Notes: generated by a model not told the origin, from the letters alone. 15,961 bases of DNA from CBFGWV01 sp965652545 (GCA_965652545.1 CBFGWV010000086.1:1-15961); one strand, 5' to 3'. Counted from the stretch's first letter, positions 6,079-13,870 are shown. Made by a program: numbers and translations.

Positions 6079-6176
6079 CGACCGGACTTCCACCCTGTTT
6101 ATAACGTCGGACGGTATACCGGTGGCCTCCAGGCCACATTGAAAACACACACTTTTTTCGGTAGGAGAAGGACGGC
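6079..6176 (+). promoter_or_regulatory. Upstream region of coxB with a 16-bp dyad
   Basis: This 98-bp gap probably holds the promoter of the aa3 oxidase operon. It includes a perfect dyad GTGGCCT-CC-AGGCCAC at 6122-6137, AT-rich TTTATAAC (about 6108-6115), which could serve as a -10 region, TATACC at 6115-6120, and a T6 run (6153-6158) before the GGAGAAGG ribosome site of coxB. No -35/-10 pair with good spacing is clear. The dyad could be an operator or an mRNA hairpin. The T-run is about 15 nt from the dyad, too far for a normal intrinsic terminator. Confidence 0.35.
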
Positions 6177-7052
6177 ATGGCACGATTCTGCCTTGAGCGC
6201 GTGCGCAATCTGGTCCTCGGCGCACCGCTCCTGATCTGGAGCGGGTCGGCACTCGCCGAGTGGGGTCTGAACATGCCCCGCGGCGTTACGCCCGTGTCCA
6301 GAGAAGTCTACGATCTGCACATGCTGATCTTCTGGATCTGCGTCGTCATCGGCATCGGTGTATTCGGTGTCATGTTTTATTCGATGTTCCACCACCGCAA
6401 GTCACGTGGTGCGGTGGCCGGCCAGTTCCATGAGAGCACCGCCGTGGAGCTCGCTTGGACCATCGTGCCGGTGATCATCCTCGCCGGCATGGCGATTCCC
6501 GCCACCAAGACACTGGTGGCCATGGAGGACACCACGCAGGCCGAGTACACGGTGAATGTCACCGGCTACCAGTGGATGTGGAAGTACGAATACCTCGACG
6601 AGGGGGTAAGTTTCTACAGCGCCTTGTCCACACCGCGCGACCAGATCATCGCGGGCGCCCAGAAGGGCGAGCACTACCTGCTGGAGGTCGACAATCCGCT
6701 GGTACTGCCCACCGATACCAAAGTGCGCATTCTGACGACCTCGGCCGATGTGATCCACTCCTGGTGGGTACCCGATCTGGGCTGGAAGCGCGATGCCATG
6801 CCCGGTACCGTCAACGAAAACTGGACTCTGATCGAAGAGCCCGGCATCTATCGTGGGCAGTGTGCCGAGCTGTGCGGCAAGGATCACGGCTTCATGCCGG
6901 TGGTCGTTGTGGCCAAACCGCGTGAGGAATTCGAGCAGTGGCTGGCCGAGCAGCGCGAAGGCGGTGGTCAGGCCTCAGCGCAGGCCGGTACCGACACCGC
7001 CGCCACCGTTGCCCTGGATGTCGATGCGCCGCGCGTCGGCGACGCCAACTGA
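6177..7052 (+). CDS. coxB: Cytochrome c oxidase subunit II
   Basis: Subunit II of an aa3-type oxidase takes electrons from cytochrome c at its CuA centre on the periplasmic side. The 291-aa product has a signal peptide (1-27, cleavage after ALA), two transmembrane helices (about 47-70 and 88-110), and the aromatic patch YQWMWKYEY (131-139). CuA ligands are visible as H194, C229, E231, C233, H237 and M240 (CAELCGKDHGFM). No CXXCH is present, so it is not a caa3-type fusion with cytochrome c. The C-terminal tail beyond about 262 is Gly/Ala/Asp-rich. The ATG at 6177 has a strong GGAGAAGG ribosome site. It is the first structural oxidase gene; coxA follows after 22 bases. Confidence 0.97.
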   Translation: MARFCLERVRNLVLGAPLLIWSGSALAEWGLNMPRGVTPVSREVYDLHMLIFWICVVIGIGVFGVMFYSMFHHRKSRGAVAGQFHESTAVELAWTIVPVIILAGMAIPATKTLVAMEDTTQAEYTVNVTGYQWMWKYEYLDEGVSFYSALSTPRDQIIAGAQKGEHYLLEVDNPLVLPTDTKVRILTTSADVIHSWWVPDLGWKRDAMPGTVNENWTLIEEPGIYRGQCAELCGKDHGFMPVVVVAKPREEFEQWLAEQREGGGQASAQAGTDTAATVALDVDAPRVGDAN

Positions 7053-7074
7053 TCCGCCCTTCGGAGGCTGCCGC

Positions 7075-8679
7075 ATGAGCACCGCACATACCGCCCACGC
7101 TGACGACCATCACCACGAGGAGCACCTCACCGGCTGGCGCCGCTGGGTGTTGACGACCAATCACAAAGACATCGGGACCATGTACCTGGTGTTCTCACTG
7201 ATCATGTTCTTCGTCGGTGGGACGATGGCGCTGATCATCCGCGCCGAATTGTTCCAGCCGGGCCTGCAACTGGTCGACCCGGACTTCTTCAACCAGATGA
7301 CCACCATGCATGCGTTGGTCATGATCTTCGGCGCCGTCATGCCCGCGTTCGTGGGCTTGGCGAACTGGATGATCCCGATGATGGTCGGTGCGCCCGATAT
7401 GGCGTTGCCGCGCATGAACAACTGGTCGTTCTGGATCCTGCCCTTCGCCTTCACCATGTTGTTATCGACGCTGTTTATGGAAGGTGGCGGCCCAGCCAGT
7501 GGGTGGACCATCTATCCGCCGCTGGTGTTGCAGACCGGCGCGGCCTTCCCGTTCGTGATCCTGGCCATCCACATGATGGGCGTCTCCTCGGTCATGGGGG
7601 CGATCAACGTCATTGCCACCATTCTCAATCTGCGCGCGCCGGGTGTGACGCTGATGAAGATGCCGCTGTTCGTGTGGACTTGGCTGATCACCGCTTATCT
7701 CCTGATTGCGGTGATGCCGGTGCTGGCCGGGGCTGTCACCATGCTGTTGACGGACAAGTTCTTCGGCACGAGTTTCTTCAACGCCGCCGGTGGTGGTGAC
7801 CCGGTGATGTTCCAGCACATCTTCTGGTTCTTCGGGCACCCAGAGGTGTACATCATGATCCTGCCGGCGTTCGGGATCGTCTCGCACATCATCCCGACCT
7901 TCGCCCGCAAGCCGCTGTTCGGCTATGCCTCGATGGTGTACGCCACCGCCAGTATCGCTTTCCTGTCGTTCATCGTCTGGGCCCACCACATGTTCACTGT
8001 GGGCATGCCGCTGGCTGGCGAGCTGTTCTTCATGATGTCGACCATGCTCATCGCCGTGCCCACCGGGGTGAAGGTGTTCAACTGGGTGGCCACCATGTGG
8101 AAAGGCTCGATGACGTTCGAGACGCCGATGCTGTTCGCCATCGCCTTCGTCATCCTGTTCACCATCGGTGGCTTCTCGGGCTTGATGCTGGCCATCGCAC
8201 CGGCCGACTTCCAGTACCACGACACGTACTTCGTGGTCGCCCATTTCCACTACGTGCTGGTGCCCGGCGCCGTGTTCTCGATTATGGCGGCGGTGTACTT
8301 CTGGCTGCCCAAGTGGACCGGCCATATGCTGGACGAAAAATGGGGCCGTCGTCATTTCTGGCTGTCGATGATCGGTGTGAACGTGCTGTTCTTCCCGCAG
8401 CACTTCCTCGGCCTGGCCGGCATGCCGCGACGGATTCCCGACTACGCCTTGCAGTTCACTGAGTTCAATATGATCTCATCCGTGGGCGCCTTCCTTTTCG
8501 GGCTCTCCCAGCTGTTGTTCGTGTACAACATCTGGAAGTGCGTCAAGGGTGGTGAGCCCGCCACCGACCAAGTCTGGGAGGGGGCCAAGGGTCTGGAGTG
8601 GACGTTGCCGTCGCCGGCACCGCATCACACCTTCACCACACCGCCCGACGTCAAGCCGGACACCCCGACTTACGCGTAG
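7075..8679 (+). CDS. coxA: Cytochrome c oxidase subunit I (aa3 type)
   Basis: This 534-aa protein is the catalytic heme-copper subunit that reduces oxygen and pumps protons. Residues expected of the A1 family are present: heme a ligands H79 and H392, heme a3 ligand H390, CuB ligands H255, H304 and H305, Tyr259 for the His-Tyr cross-link, D108 and N115 of the D channel (GAPDMALPRMNNWSFW), E257 within GHPEV, and K333 of the K channel (PTGVKVFNW). It has a His-rich N-terminal stretch (ADDHHHEEH) and twelve membrane spans are expected. The ATG at 7075 has a GGAGG ribosome site; a longer upstream frame overlaps coxB and is a shadow. It ends 18 bp before the 33-aa membrane peptide. Confidence 0.98.
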   Translation: MSTAHTAHADDHHHEEHLTGWRRWVLTTNHKDIGTMYLVFSLIMFFVGGTMALIIRAELFQPGLQLVDPDFFNQMTTMHALVMIFGAVMPAFVGLANWMIPMMVGAPDMALPRMNNWSFWILPFAFTMLLSTLFMEGGGPASGWTIYPPLVLQTGAAFPFVILAIHMMGVSSVMGAINVIATILNLRAPGVTLMKMPLFVWTWLITAYLLIAVMPVLAGAVTMLLTDKFFGTSFFNAAGGGDPVMFQHIFWFFGHPEVYIMILPAFGIVSHIIPTFARKPLFGYASMVYATASIAFLSFIVWAHHMFTVGMPLAGELFFMMSTMLIAVPTGVKVFNWVATMWKGSMTFETPMLFAIAFVILFTIGGFSGLMLAIAPADFQYHDTYFVVAHFHYVLVPGAVFSIMAAVYFWLPKWTGHMLDEKWGRRHFWLSMIGVNVLFFPQHFLGLAGMPRRIPDYALQFTEFNMISSVGAFLFGLSQLLFVYNIWKCVKGGEPATDQVWEGAKGLEWTLPSPAPHHTFTTPPDVKPDTPTYA

Positions 8680-8697
8680 CACAACGCGAGATCGAGT

Positions 8698-8799
8698 ATG
8701 GTCAGTCAAAAACCCAATGGGCGACGCACTGCTTTGATCCTGGCATTGGTGGCTGTGGGTGTGTATGCGGGCTTTTTCGTCCTGATGATGCCCAAGTGA
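8698..8799 (+). CDS. 33-aa single-span membrane peptide (oxidase small assembly protein type)
   Basis: A very short gene reads ATG at 8698 to TGA at 8799. It has a polar basic N-terminus (MVSQKPNGRRTA), one hydrophobic segment (residues 13-31: LILALVAVGVYAGFFVLMM) and ends in PK. It lies between coxA (18 bp upstream) and cox11 (4 bp downstream), where beta- and gammaproteobacteria commonly carry a short membrane peptide annotated as a cytochrome oxidase small assembly protein. The tight spacing and the charge-plus-span pattern support a real gene. The ribosome site is weak (GAGATCGAG). Its exact role is not established. Confidence 0.75.
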   Translation: MVSQKPNGRRTALILALVAVGVYAGFFVLMMPK

Positions 8800-8803
8800 C
8801 GCC

Positions 8804-9340
8804 ATGAACACGGCCGCGCACAAGAACGAGCGCAAGCTGATCGGCTACCTCCTGGCGGGGGTGGCCGGTATGTTCGGTTTCGCCTATTTGTTGGTGCCCT
8901 TGTACGGACTGCTGTGCGATATCACCGGGCTGGGTGGGCGCACCGGCGGTCGGGCGGACCCGGTGGCCGAAGAGCGAATCGCGGAGAATCGCCTGGTTAC
9001 GGTGGAGTTCATCGGCACGTTGAATCAGGGCGCCCCGTGGGACTTCAAGCCGGAAACCTCGCGTATGACGGTGCATCCGGGGCAGTTCTACCAGACGACG
9101 TTCCTGGCGAAAAACCTCAGCAACATCGATATGGTGGGGCAGGCCGTACCCAGTGTGGCGCCGGGGTCGGCGGCCAAATACTTTCAGAAGATCGAATGTT
9201 TCTGCTTCAACCGGCAGGATTTCAAACCCAACGAGGCACGGGATATGCCCCTGGTGTTCCGGATTGATCCGGATATCCCGGAGCAGGTCACCACCGTGAC
9301 CTTGTCGTACACGTTTTTCCGGGTCGAGAACGACGGCTAG
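8804..9340 (+). CDS. ctaG: Cox11/CtaG copper chaperone
   Basis: Cox11 delivers copper to the CuB site of subunit I from the periplasmic side. The 178-aa protein has a short cytoplasmic N-terminus, one membrane anchor (about 12-34) and a beta-rich domain. The copper-binding pair CFCF gives C132 and C134, and C38 just after the anchor is the third conserved Cys. Other family marks are VPLYGLLCDITGLGG, the LVTVEFIGTLNQGAPWDFKP segment, KYFQKIECFCFNRQ, and the ending FRIDPDIP...TLSYTFF. Length and layout are usual. The ATG at 8804 is four bases after the small-peptide stop; coxC follows after 49 bp. Confidence 0.96.
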   Translation: MNTAAHKNERKLIGYLLAGVAGMFGFAYLLVPLYGLLCDITGLGGRTGGRADPVAEERIAENRLVTVEFIGTLNQGAPWDFKPETSRMTVHPGQFYQTTFLAKNLSNIDMVGQAVPSVAPGSAAKYFQKIECFCFNRQDFKPNEARDMPLVFRIDPDIPEQVTTVTLSYTFFRVENDG

Positions 9341-9389
9341 CCTGTCGGCGATCCGGGCGGAAAATGGCCAGAGGTAGGGAGAAAGCAAG

Positions 9390-10259
9390 ATGAGCGATAC
9401 CGCCCACGGCGGCTACTACGTGCCCCACAGCAGCCACTGGCCCATTGTCGGGGCCGTCGGGCTGTTCGTCCTGATGTTCGGGTTCGCGAACATGCTCAAC
9501 GGCGGAGGGGGGACGTTCTTCTTCGGCGTGGGGCTGGCCATTCTTGTGGTGATGATGTGGGGCTGGTTTCGCGATGTGATCCGCGAAAGCCGCGCCGGTT
9601 TGTACAGCGAGCAAATGGACCGCTCCTTCCGCTGGGGCATGGGCTGGTTCATTTTCTCCGAGGTGATGTTCTTCGCCGCCTTCTTCGGCGCGCTGTACTA
9701 CGCCCGCGTCTTCTCGGTGCCCTGGTTGTCCGGCGACTCGACTCGATTGTTCACGCACCTGTTGCTGTGGCCCGATTTCGAAGGCGTATGGCCGACCAAT
9801 GGCCCTGCGTCCCTCGGCGGCGTGTACGAATCCATGGGGGCCTGGGGCTTGCCGGCGATCAACACGCTGATCCTGCTCTCCAGCGGCGTCACCGTGACCT
9901 GGGCGCACTGGGGGCTGATGGCCAACAAGCGTGCCCAGTTCAACCTGGGTTTGGCTGCCACCGTGTTACTGGGCTTCATCTTCGTGTATTTGCAGGGGGT
10001 CGAGTACGGCCATGCCATGCACGAGTTGAACCTGACGCTGGAAACCGGCATCTACGGCTCGACATTCTACATGTTGACCGGCTTCCACGGTTTCCACGTC
10101 ACCATGGGAGCGGTCATCTTGTTGATCGTGTTGCTGCGCAGCCTTATCGGCGGTCACTTCGATGCCAAGCACCATTTCGCGTTCGAAGCCGCGGCCTGGT
10201 ACTGGCACTTCGTCGATGTGGTGTGGTTGGGGTTGTTCGTTTTCGTCTACTGGCTCTGA
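9390..10259 (+). CDS. coxC: Cytochrome c oxidase subunit III
   Basis: The 289-aa protein is a seven-span subunit III, which stabilises the oxidase and its proton uptake. Marks include GGYYVPHSSHWPIVG at the N-terminus, the conserved WGMGWFIFSEVMFFAAFFGALYYAR with Glu91, WPTNGP, NTLILLSSGVTVTWAHWGL, QGVEYGHAMHELNLTLETGIYGSTFYMLTGFHGFHV and the final FEAAAWYWHFVDVVWLGLFVFVYW. The ATG at 9390 has GGTAGGGAGAAAG upstream. The last 13 bases overlap, on the opposite strand, the end of the DUF2909 gene. Confidence 0.98.
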   Translation: MSDTAHGGYYVPHSSHWPIVGAVGLFVLMFGFANMLNGGGGTFFFGVGLAILVVMMWGWFRDVIRESRAGLYSEQMDRSFRWGMGWFIFSEVMFFAAFFGALYYARVFSVPWLSGDSTRLFTHLLLWPDFEGVWPTNGPASLGGVYESMGAWGLPAINTLILLSSGVTVTWAHWGLMANKRAQFNLGLAATVLLGFIFVYLQGVEYGHAMHELNLTLETGIYGSTFYMLTGFHGFHVTMGAVILLIVLLRSLIGGHFDAKHHFAFEAAAWYWHFVDVVWLGLFVFVYWL

Positions 10260-10477
10260 GCCGGCGGCGGTCCCGCCGTCGGACCGCCATGGGGTGTGAT
10301 CCATCCCATGGCGAAGCTCACCATGAGGATCACGAACAAAAGCACTGACAGCGAGACGCGCAGGGTCAATGCCCTTACCGTACGTCGGCTCCCCTGCGGG
10401 TCCTTGAGCATGGTCACCATGCCGCTGGCGAGGCTGGCGACGATCCCGATGAGTATGACGATGACCAGTAACTTCAT
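10247..10477 (-). CDS. DUF2909 twin-transmembrane protein
   Basis: The 76-aa product has two membrane spans (about 3-22 and 42-60) joined by a short basic loop (KDPQGSRRTVRALTLR) and a Pro-rich tail. It matches the DUF2909 family, which sits in reverse orientation between coxC and SURF1 in Pseudomonas-like cox loci, exactly as here. The start is ATG at 10477; the longer upstream frame on this strand is a shadow of SURF1. The stop lies inside coxC, overlapping its tail by 13 nt in antisense. It must have its own promoter in the 60-bp gap shared with SURF1; a TATACT (minus strand, 10503-10508) is a candidate -10. Function unknown. Confidence 0.88.
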   Translation of the reverse strand: MKLLVIVILIGIVASLASGMVTMLKDPQGSRRTVRALTLRVSLSVLLFVILMVSFAMGWITPHGGPTAGPPPAQSQ

Positions 10478-10537
10478 GGGTACTCCAGGCGACTGGGCTG
10501 AGAGTATACGGGTTCCCGACCCGCACCGATCCGCGTC
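10478..10537. promoter_or_regulatory. Divergent intergenic between DUF2909 gene and SURF1
   Basis: These 60 bp separate two divergent genes. On the minus strand TATACT (10503-10508) resembles a -10 hexamer for the DUF2909 gene, without a good -35. On the plus strand a small hairpin CGGGT-TCCCG-ACCCG (10509-10523) lies just before the SURF1 GTG, which has no visible ribosome site. SURF1 may be reached by readthrough from the coxBA operon or by a promoter here; neither can be decided. Confidence 0.25.
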
Positions 10538-11251
10538 GTGACGTCCTTCGGCATTCGCTTTCGTCCGCCGCTGGTGTGGTGCTTGGTCACGGCGTTGGTG
10601 GTGTCCTGCTTCGTGGGCCTGGGTCTGTGGCAATACCGGCGTGGGGAACAGAAGGCCGCCTGGGAGGCAAACTACGGGCATCGTGTAGCGGCCGCGCCGG
10701 TGTCGCTGGTCGCGGCGCTGGATGAGGATGATTGGCGATATGTTCGGGTGCGGTTGCAAGGACACTTCGACAATGCGCACACCCTGCTGTTGGACAATCA
10801 GCTGCGTGATGGTCGCCCGGGTGTGTTTGTCATGACGCCGTTTGTCCCCCACGATGGCGGCGAAGCTGTCTTGGTCAACCGCGGCTGGCTCGCGTGGACC
10901 GGCGGGCGTGAGCGCCTTCCGAGCCCGCCGTCGGCCACGGGAACGACGGTGACCGGGCTGCTCTACCCCTGGCCGGGCCCGGCTCTGCAGATGGGTACGG
11001 CGGCGAGTACCGATGGCTGGCCGAGGCTGGTGAATTATTTGGATGCCGCGCAGTTGGCCGCCTGGTTCGATACGCCGTTGGCGCCTGTGGCGGTGTTTCA
11101 GCAGTCCGCGGCCGACGATCTGCTGCGTGACTGGGCACCCGCATTCCGCACCACACCGCAGCGGCATCTGGGTTACGCCATTCAGTGGTGGGCTATGGCG
11201 TTGGCGGTGATGGTGATTTTCGTGGTGGTGAACAGTCGACGTGAACGCTGA
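10538..11251 (+). CDS. SURF1-family cytochrome oxidase assembly protein
   Basis: The 237-aa product is a SURF1 protein, which helps heme a/a3 insertion into subunit I. It has two membrane helices near the ends (about 9-27 and 213-231) flanking a periplasmic domain. Family marks are GLGLWQYRRGEQKAAWE, the YVRVRLQGHFDNAHTLLLDNQ strand pair, GVFVMTPFV, AVLVNRGWL and the C-terminal RHLGYAIQWWAMALAV. The start is GTG at 10538, with no obvious ribosome site. The start is nevertheless supported because the reading enters the first helix directly (RFRPPLVWCLVTALVV). Its end overlaps the next gene by 11 nt. Confidence 0.94.
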   Translation: MTSFGIRFRPPLVWCLVTALVVSCFVGLGLWQYRRGEQKAAWEANYGHRVAAAPVSLVAALDEDDWRYVRVRLQGHFDNAHTLLLDNQLRDGRPGVFVMTPFVPHDGGEAVLVNRGWLAWTGGRERLPSPPSATGTTVTGLLYPWPGPALQMGTAASTDGWPRLVNYLDAAQLAAWFDTPLAPVAVFQQSAADDLLRDWAPAFRTTPQRHLGYAIQWWAMALAVMVIFVVVNSRRER

Positions 11252-11858
11252 CAATCCTGCAACACCTCAGGCGCGCCGTGCCCGGCGCTTTCTTCTTTTG
11301 CTGGTGGCGCTGTTCGCCGGCCCGCTGGTGCTCGCCGCCGTCCTCGTGGTCAGCTGGCGACCTGAGCCGGGCGCCCAGCACGGTGAGCTGTTGAATCCGG
11401 CGCAGCCACTGGAGAGCTTTCAGGGCCAAGGCGATGCGGGTCCTGTCACGCTGGACTCGTTGCGTGGCCACTGGTGGATGGTCTATCCGCTTGCGGATGG
11501 GGCCTGCGATGCCCGTTGCGAGGATGCGTTGTATTACATGCACCAGATCCGGGTCGCACTGGGTAAGGACATGGACCGCGTGCGCAATTTGGCCCTGGTG
11601 GCGGAAACCGCCGGTGCACCATCCGGTCTTCAGTCTTATGAGCCGCTCGATCTCGTTCGCATGGCCGCTGGGGATGTCACCGGGTTTGGCGATGCCTATC
11701 CGCAGCCAAAGCCCGTCGGCGAAGCCATTTATCTGGTCGACCCACTGGGCAATCTCGTGCTGCGCTATGACGTACCGGTTCGCAGCGGCGATCCGCAGGC
11801 TGGCCAGGGCATCCTCAAGGACCTGCGGCGTTTGCTGAAGTATTCAAAGATCGGATGA
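11241..11858 (+). CDS. Membrane-anchored Sco-like thioredoxin-fold protein
   Basis: The 205-aa protein has a basic N-terminus, one membrane anchor (about 17-38), and a periplasmic domain that looks thioredoxin-like. It holds a CxxxC pair (C89 and C93 in GACDARCEDALYY), as in Sco1/SenC copper proteins, after a WWMVYPL strand. The later GEAIYLVDPLGNLVLRYD has the usual strand-turn, but the conserved His seen before it in Sco1 is not visible. It occupies the place of the SURF1-neighbour gene in Pseudomonas cox loci. The GTG at 11241 overlaps the SURF1 stop, and the stop overlaps the ctaA ATG (ATGA). It probably helps copper handling or thiol chemistry of the oxidase; the missing His makes a classical Sco role uncertain. 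Confidence 0.82.
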   Translation: MNADNPATPQARRARRFLLLLVALFAGPLVLAAVLVVSWRPEPGAQHGELLNPAQPLESFQGQGDAGPVTLDSLRGHWWMVYPLADGACDARCEDALYYMHQIRVALGKDMDRVRNLALVAETAGAPSGLQSYEPLDLVRMAAGDVTGFGDAYPQPKPVGEAIYLVDPLGNLVLRYDVPVRSGDPQAGQGILKDLRRLLKYSKIG

Positions 11859-12862
11859 GCACGACGACCAACCCTTTCCGGACCCTGGCCGTATTGGCGG
11901 TGGTCCTGGCCTTGTGTGTGGTGATGCTGGGCGCGTACGTGCGCCTCAGCGATGCCGGTCTGGGATGCCCGGACTGGCCCGGTTGCTACGGTCATTTGCT
12001 GGTGCCGGCGGCCGAGCACGAAGTTGCCGCGGCCAATGAGGCCTACCCGCATCGGCCGGTGGAGGGTGGCAAGGCTTGGCGTGAGGTGACCCACCGTATC
12101 GCGGCAGGCATTCTCGGTTTGTTGATCCTGGCGCTGGCGGTTATCGCCTGGCGTCATCGGCATCGGCCGGGGCAACCGGTCGTGGTGCCGCTGCTGCTGG
12201 TGGCGCTGGTGGTGTTCCAGGCCTTGCTCGGCATGTGGACCGTGACCTTGCAGTTGAAGCCGTTGATCGTCATGGGGCATCTGCTGGGTGGTCTGGCCAT
12301 CGTGGCCTTGTTGTGGTGGCTGGCCCTGACGCAGTTCCGATGGCCTGCACGGCTCGCCGAACGGTCGCGACGCTTCGCCGGCTGGGCGGCGCTGGCGCTG
12401 GTGCTGGTCGTCGGCCAGGTGGCACTGGGCGGTTGGACCAGCGCAAACTATGCGGCGCTGGCCTGCCCGGATTTCCCCACCTGCCAGACCCGCTGGTGGC
12501 CGCCGATGGACTTCGACGAGGCGTTCGTGCTCTGGCGCGGTCTGGGTGTCAATTACGAGTTCGGCGTGCTGGACAATGACGCCCGTGTCGCCATTCATAT
12601 GACGCACCGAATGGGGGCGCTGGTCGTGACACTGGTGGTGGGTGCGCTGGCCGTGGCGCTGCTCGCCGGCACCGGGCGGCGCAAATGGCTTGGCGGTGCC
12701 TTGCTGGCGGTGCTTGCCACCCAAGTCCTGCTCGGCATTGCCAATATCGTGCTCACGCTACCACTGCCGGTGGCGGTTGCGCACAACGGGGTCGCTGCGT
12801 TATTGATTCTCGCCCTGGTCACCATCAACCACGCCTTGCGTGCGCGGGAGCCAAGCCCATGA
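11855..12862 (+). CDS. ctaA: Heme A synthase (Cox15/CtaA)
   Basis: CtaA oxidises the methyl group of heme O to make heme A in the cytoplasmic membrane. The 335-aa product shows the two-fold repeated eight-helix plan. Heme or substrate histidines are H80 (EVTHRIAAG), H142 (VMGHLLGGL), H251 (MTHRMGALVV) and H310 (VAHNGVAAL). Two Cys pairs lie in the periplasmic loops: C38/C43 (LGCPDWPGCYG) and C204/C210 (ACPDFPTCQ). VRLSDAGLGCPDWPG is the family signature. It is coupled by ATGA overlaps to both neighbours (11855 with the Sco-like gene, 12859 with ctaB), so heme O and heme A steps are made together. Confidence 0.97.
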   Translation: MSTTTNPFRTLAVLAVVLALCVVMLGAYVRLSDAGLGCPDWPGCYGHLLVPAAEHEVAAANEAYPHRPVEGGKAWREVTHRIAAGILGLLILALAVIAWRHRHRPGQPVVVPLLLVALVVFQALLGMWTVTLQLKPLIVMGHLLGGLAIVALLWWLALTQFRWPARLAERSRRFAGWAALALVLVVGQVALGGWTSANYAALACPDFPTCQTRWWPPMDFDEAFVLWRGLGVNYEFGVLDNDARVAIHMTHRMGALVVTLVVGALAVALLAGTGRRKWLGGALLAVLATQVLLGIANIVLTLPLPVAVAHNGVAALLILALVTINHALRAREPSP

Positions 12863-13779
12863 CCACCTCTGCCGTGGCTGTACAACACCGCGTGTGGCGC
12901 GACTATCTGGCGCTGACAAAGCCCAAGGTTGTGGCGTTGATCACCTTCACCGCGATGGTGGGCATGTTTCTGTCCACCACCTCGATGGTGCCGTGGACCG
13001 TCCTAGTGTTCGGGTCGATCGGCATCGCCTTGTGTGCGGGGTCGGCCGCGGCGATCAATCACTTGGTCGATCGCCATGTGGATGCGGTGATGGCACGGAC
13101 GCGCAACCGGCCGTTGCCGACCGGCCATCTGGATACCGTCCAGGTGCTGGTGTTCGCGGCCACCCTATGCGTGGTCGGTACCGCTCTGCTGGTCGTGTTC
13201 GCGAATATGCTGACCGCGCTGCTGACCTTCGCCTCGCTGATGGGCTATGCGGTGCTCTACACCATGTATCTCAAGCGGGCGACGCCGCAAAACATCGTCA
13301 TTGGCGGTGCTGCCGGGGCGGCGCCGCCCTTGTTGGGCTGGACCGCCGTGACCGGCCAAGTGGCGCCGGAAGCGATGCTGTTGTTTCTGATTGTCTTCGC
13401 CTGGACGCCGCCGCATTTCTGGGCGCTGGCGATCCACCGCCACAAGGAGTACGCGAAGGCGGAGATTCCCATGCTGCCGGTCACTCACGGGCTGGCCTTC
13501 ACCCGTCTGCAAATCCTGCTCTACAGCATCATTCTGGTGCTGATCACCATCCTGCCGTATTTGATCGGGATGAGCGGCCTGCCGTATCTGCTGGTGGCTC
13601 TGGTGCTGGGTGGGCGTTTCCTGTGGCAGGCGGCCGCCTTGTACCGTACCGGTGACGAACGCCGGGCGATGCCCTTGTTCGGCTATTCCATCGTGTATCT
13701 GTTTGCGTTGTTCGCCGGGTTGATGATCGATCACTATCTGGGCGGGTTCATGGTGCAGGCGACCGTGGGCCTGTTCTAA
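12859..13779 (+). CDS. ctaB: Protoheme IX farnesyltransferase (heme O synthase)
   Basis: This 306-aa UbiA-type integral membrane enzyme adds a farnesyl group to protoheme to make heme O, the substrate for CtaA. The first Asp-rich motif is NHLVDRHVDAVMARTRNRPLP, with N67, D71 and D75 binding Mg-diphosphate. Other family marks are LTKPKVVALITFTAMVGM, YLKRATPQNIVIGG-AAGAAPPLLGW, and FAWTPPHFWALAIHRHKEYAKAEIPMLPV. The ATG at 12859 overlaps the ctaA stop by 4 nt. An earlier start in the same frame lies inside ctaA and is not credible. A T7 run begins 11 bp after the stop, and in contrast to Pseudomonas no separate Sco/SenC gene follows. Confidence 0.97.
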   Translation: MTTSAVAVQHRVWRDYLALTKPKVVALITFTAMVGMFLSTTSMVPWTVLVFGSIGIALCAGSAAAINHLVDRHVDAVMARTRNRPLPTGHLDTVQVLVFAATLCVVGTALLVVFANMLTALLTFASLMGYAVLYTMYLKRATPQNIVIGGAAGAAPPLLGWTAVTGQVAPEAMLLFLIVFAWTPPHFWALAIHRHKEYAKAEIPMLPVTHGLAFTRLQILLYSIILVLITILPYLIGMSGLPYLLVALVLGGRFLWQAAALYRTGDERRAMPLFGYSIVYLFALFAGLMIDHYLGGFMVQATVGLF

Positions 13780-13797
13780 GAGGCTCCCCCTTTTTTT
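13768..13797 (+). terminator. Possible weak terminator after ctaB
   Basis: The stop of ctaB (13777-13779) is followed by a T7 run at 13791-13797. A bulged stem is possible between GGG/CCT (13767-13772) and AGG/CCC (13781-13789), with the loop containing the stop codon. The stem is short, so termination would be partial at best. It marks the likely end of the aa3 transcript before the cbb3 promoter. Confidence 0.35.
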
Positions 13798-13837
13798 CTG
13801 AATCCGACATCGGCGGTGCCGCCCACGCTGCGGCATA

Positions 13838-13851
13838 TTGACCCAGGTCAA
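13838..13851 (+). promoter_or_regulatory. FNR/ANR-like operator upstream of ccoN
   Basis: TTGACCCAGGTCAA is a perfect dyad of the FNR/ANR form TTGAY-N4-RTCAA. Its centre is at 13844.5. A start of transcription near 13886 would put it at -41.5, the class II activator position. The sequence TGcCATCAT at 13871-13879 then falls exactly at the extended -10 (hexamer -12 to -7). cbb3 operons are widely activated by FNR/ANR under low oxygen, which supports the reading. Confidence 0.8.
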
Positions 13852-13870
13852 TTCGCGCGCGCTAATAGTC

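Noticed and set aside
7462..8403. Minus-strand open frame (313 codons) antisense to coxA
   Set aside because: It has a His/Glu/Asp/Arg-rich, low-complexity composition typical of a shadow of a conserved membrane protein gene.
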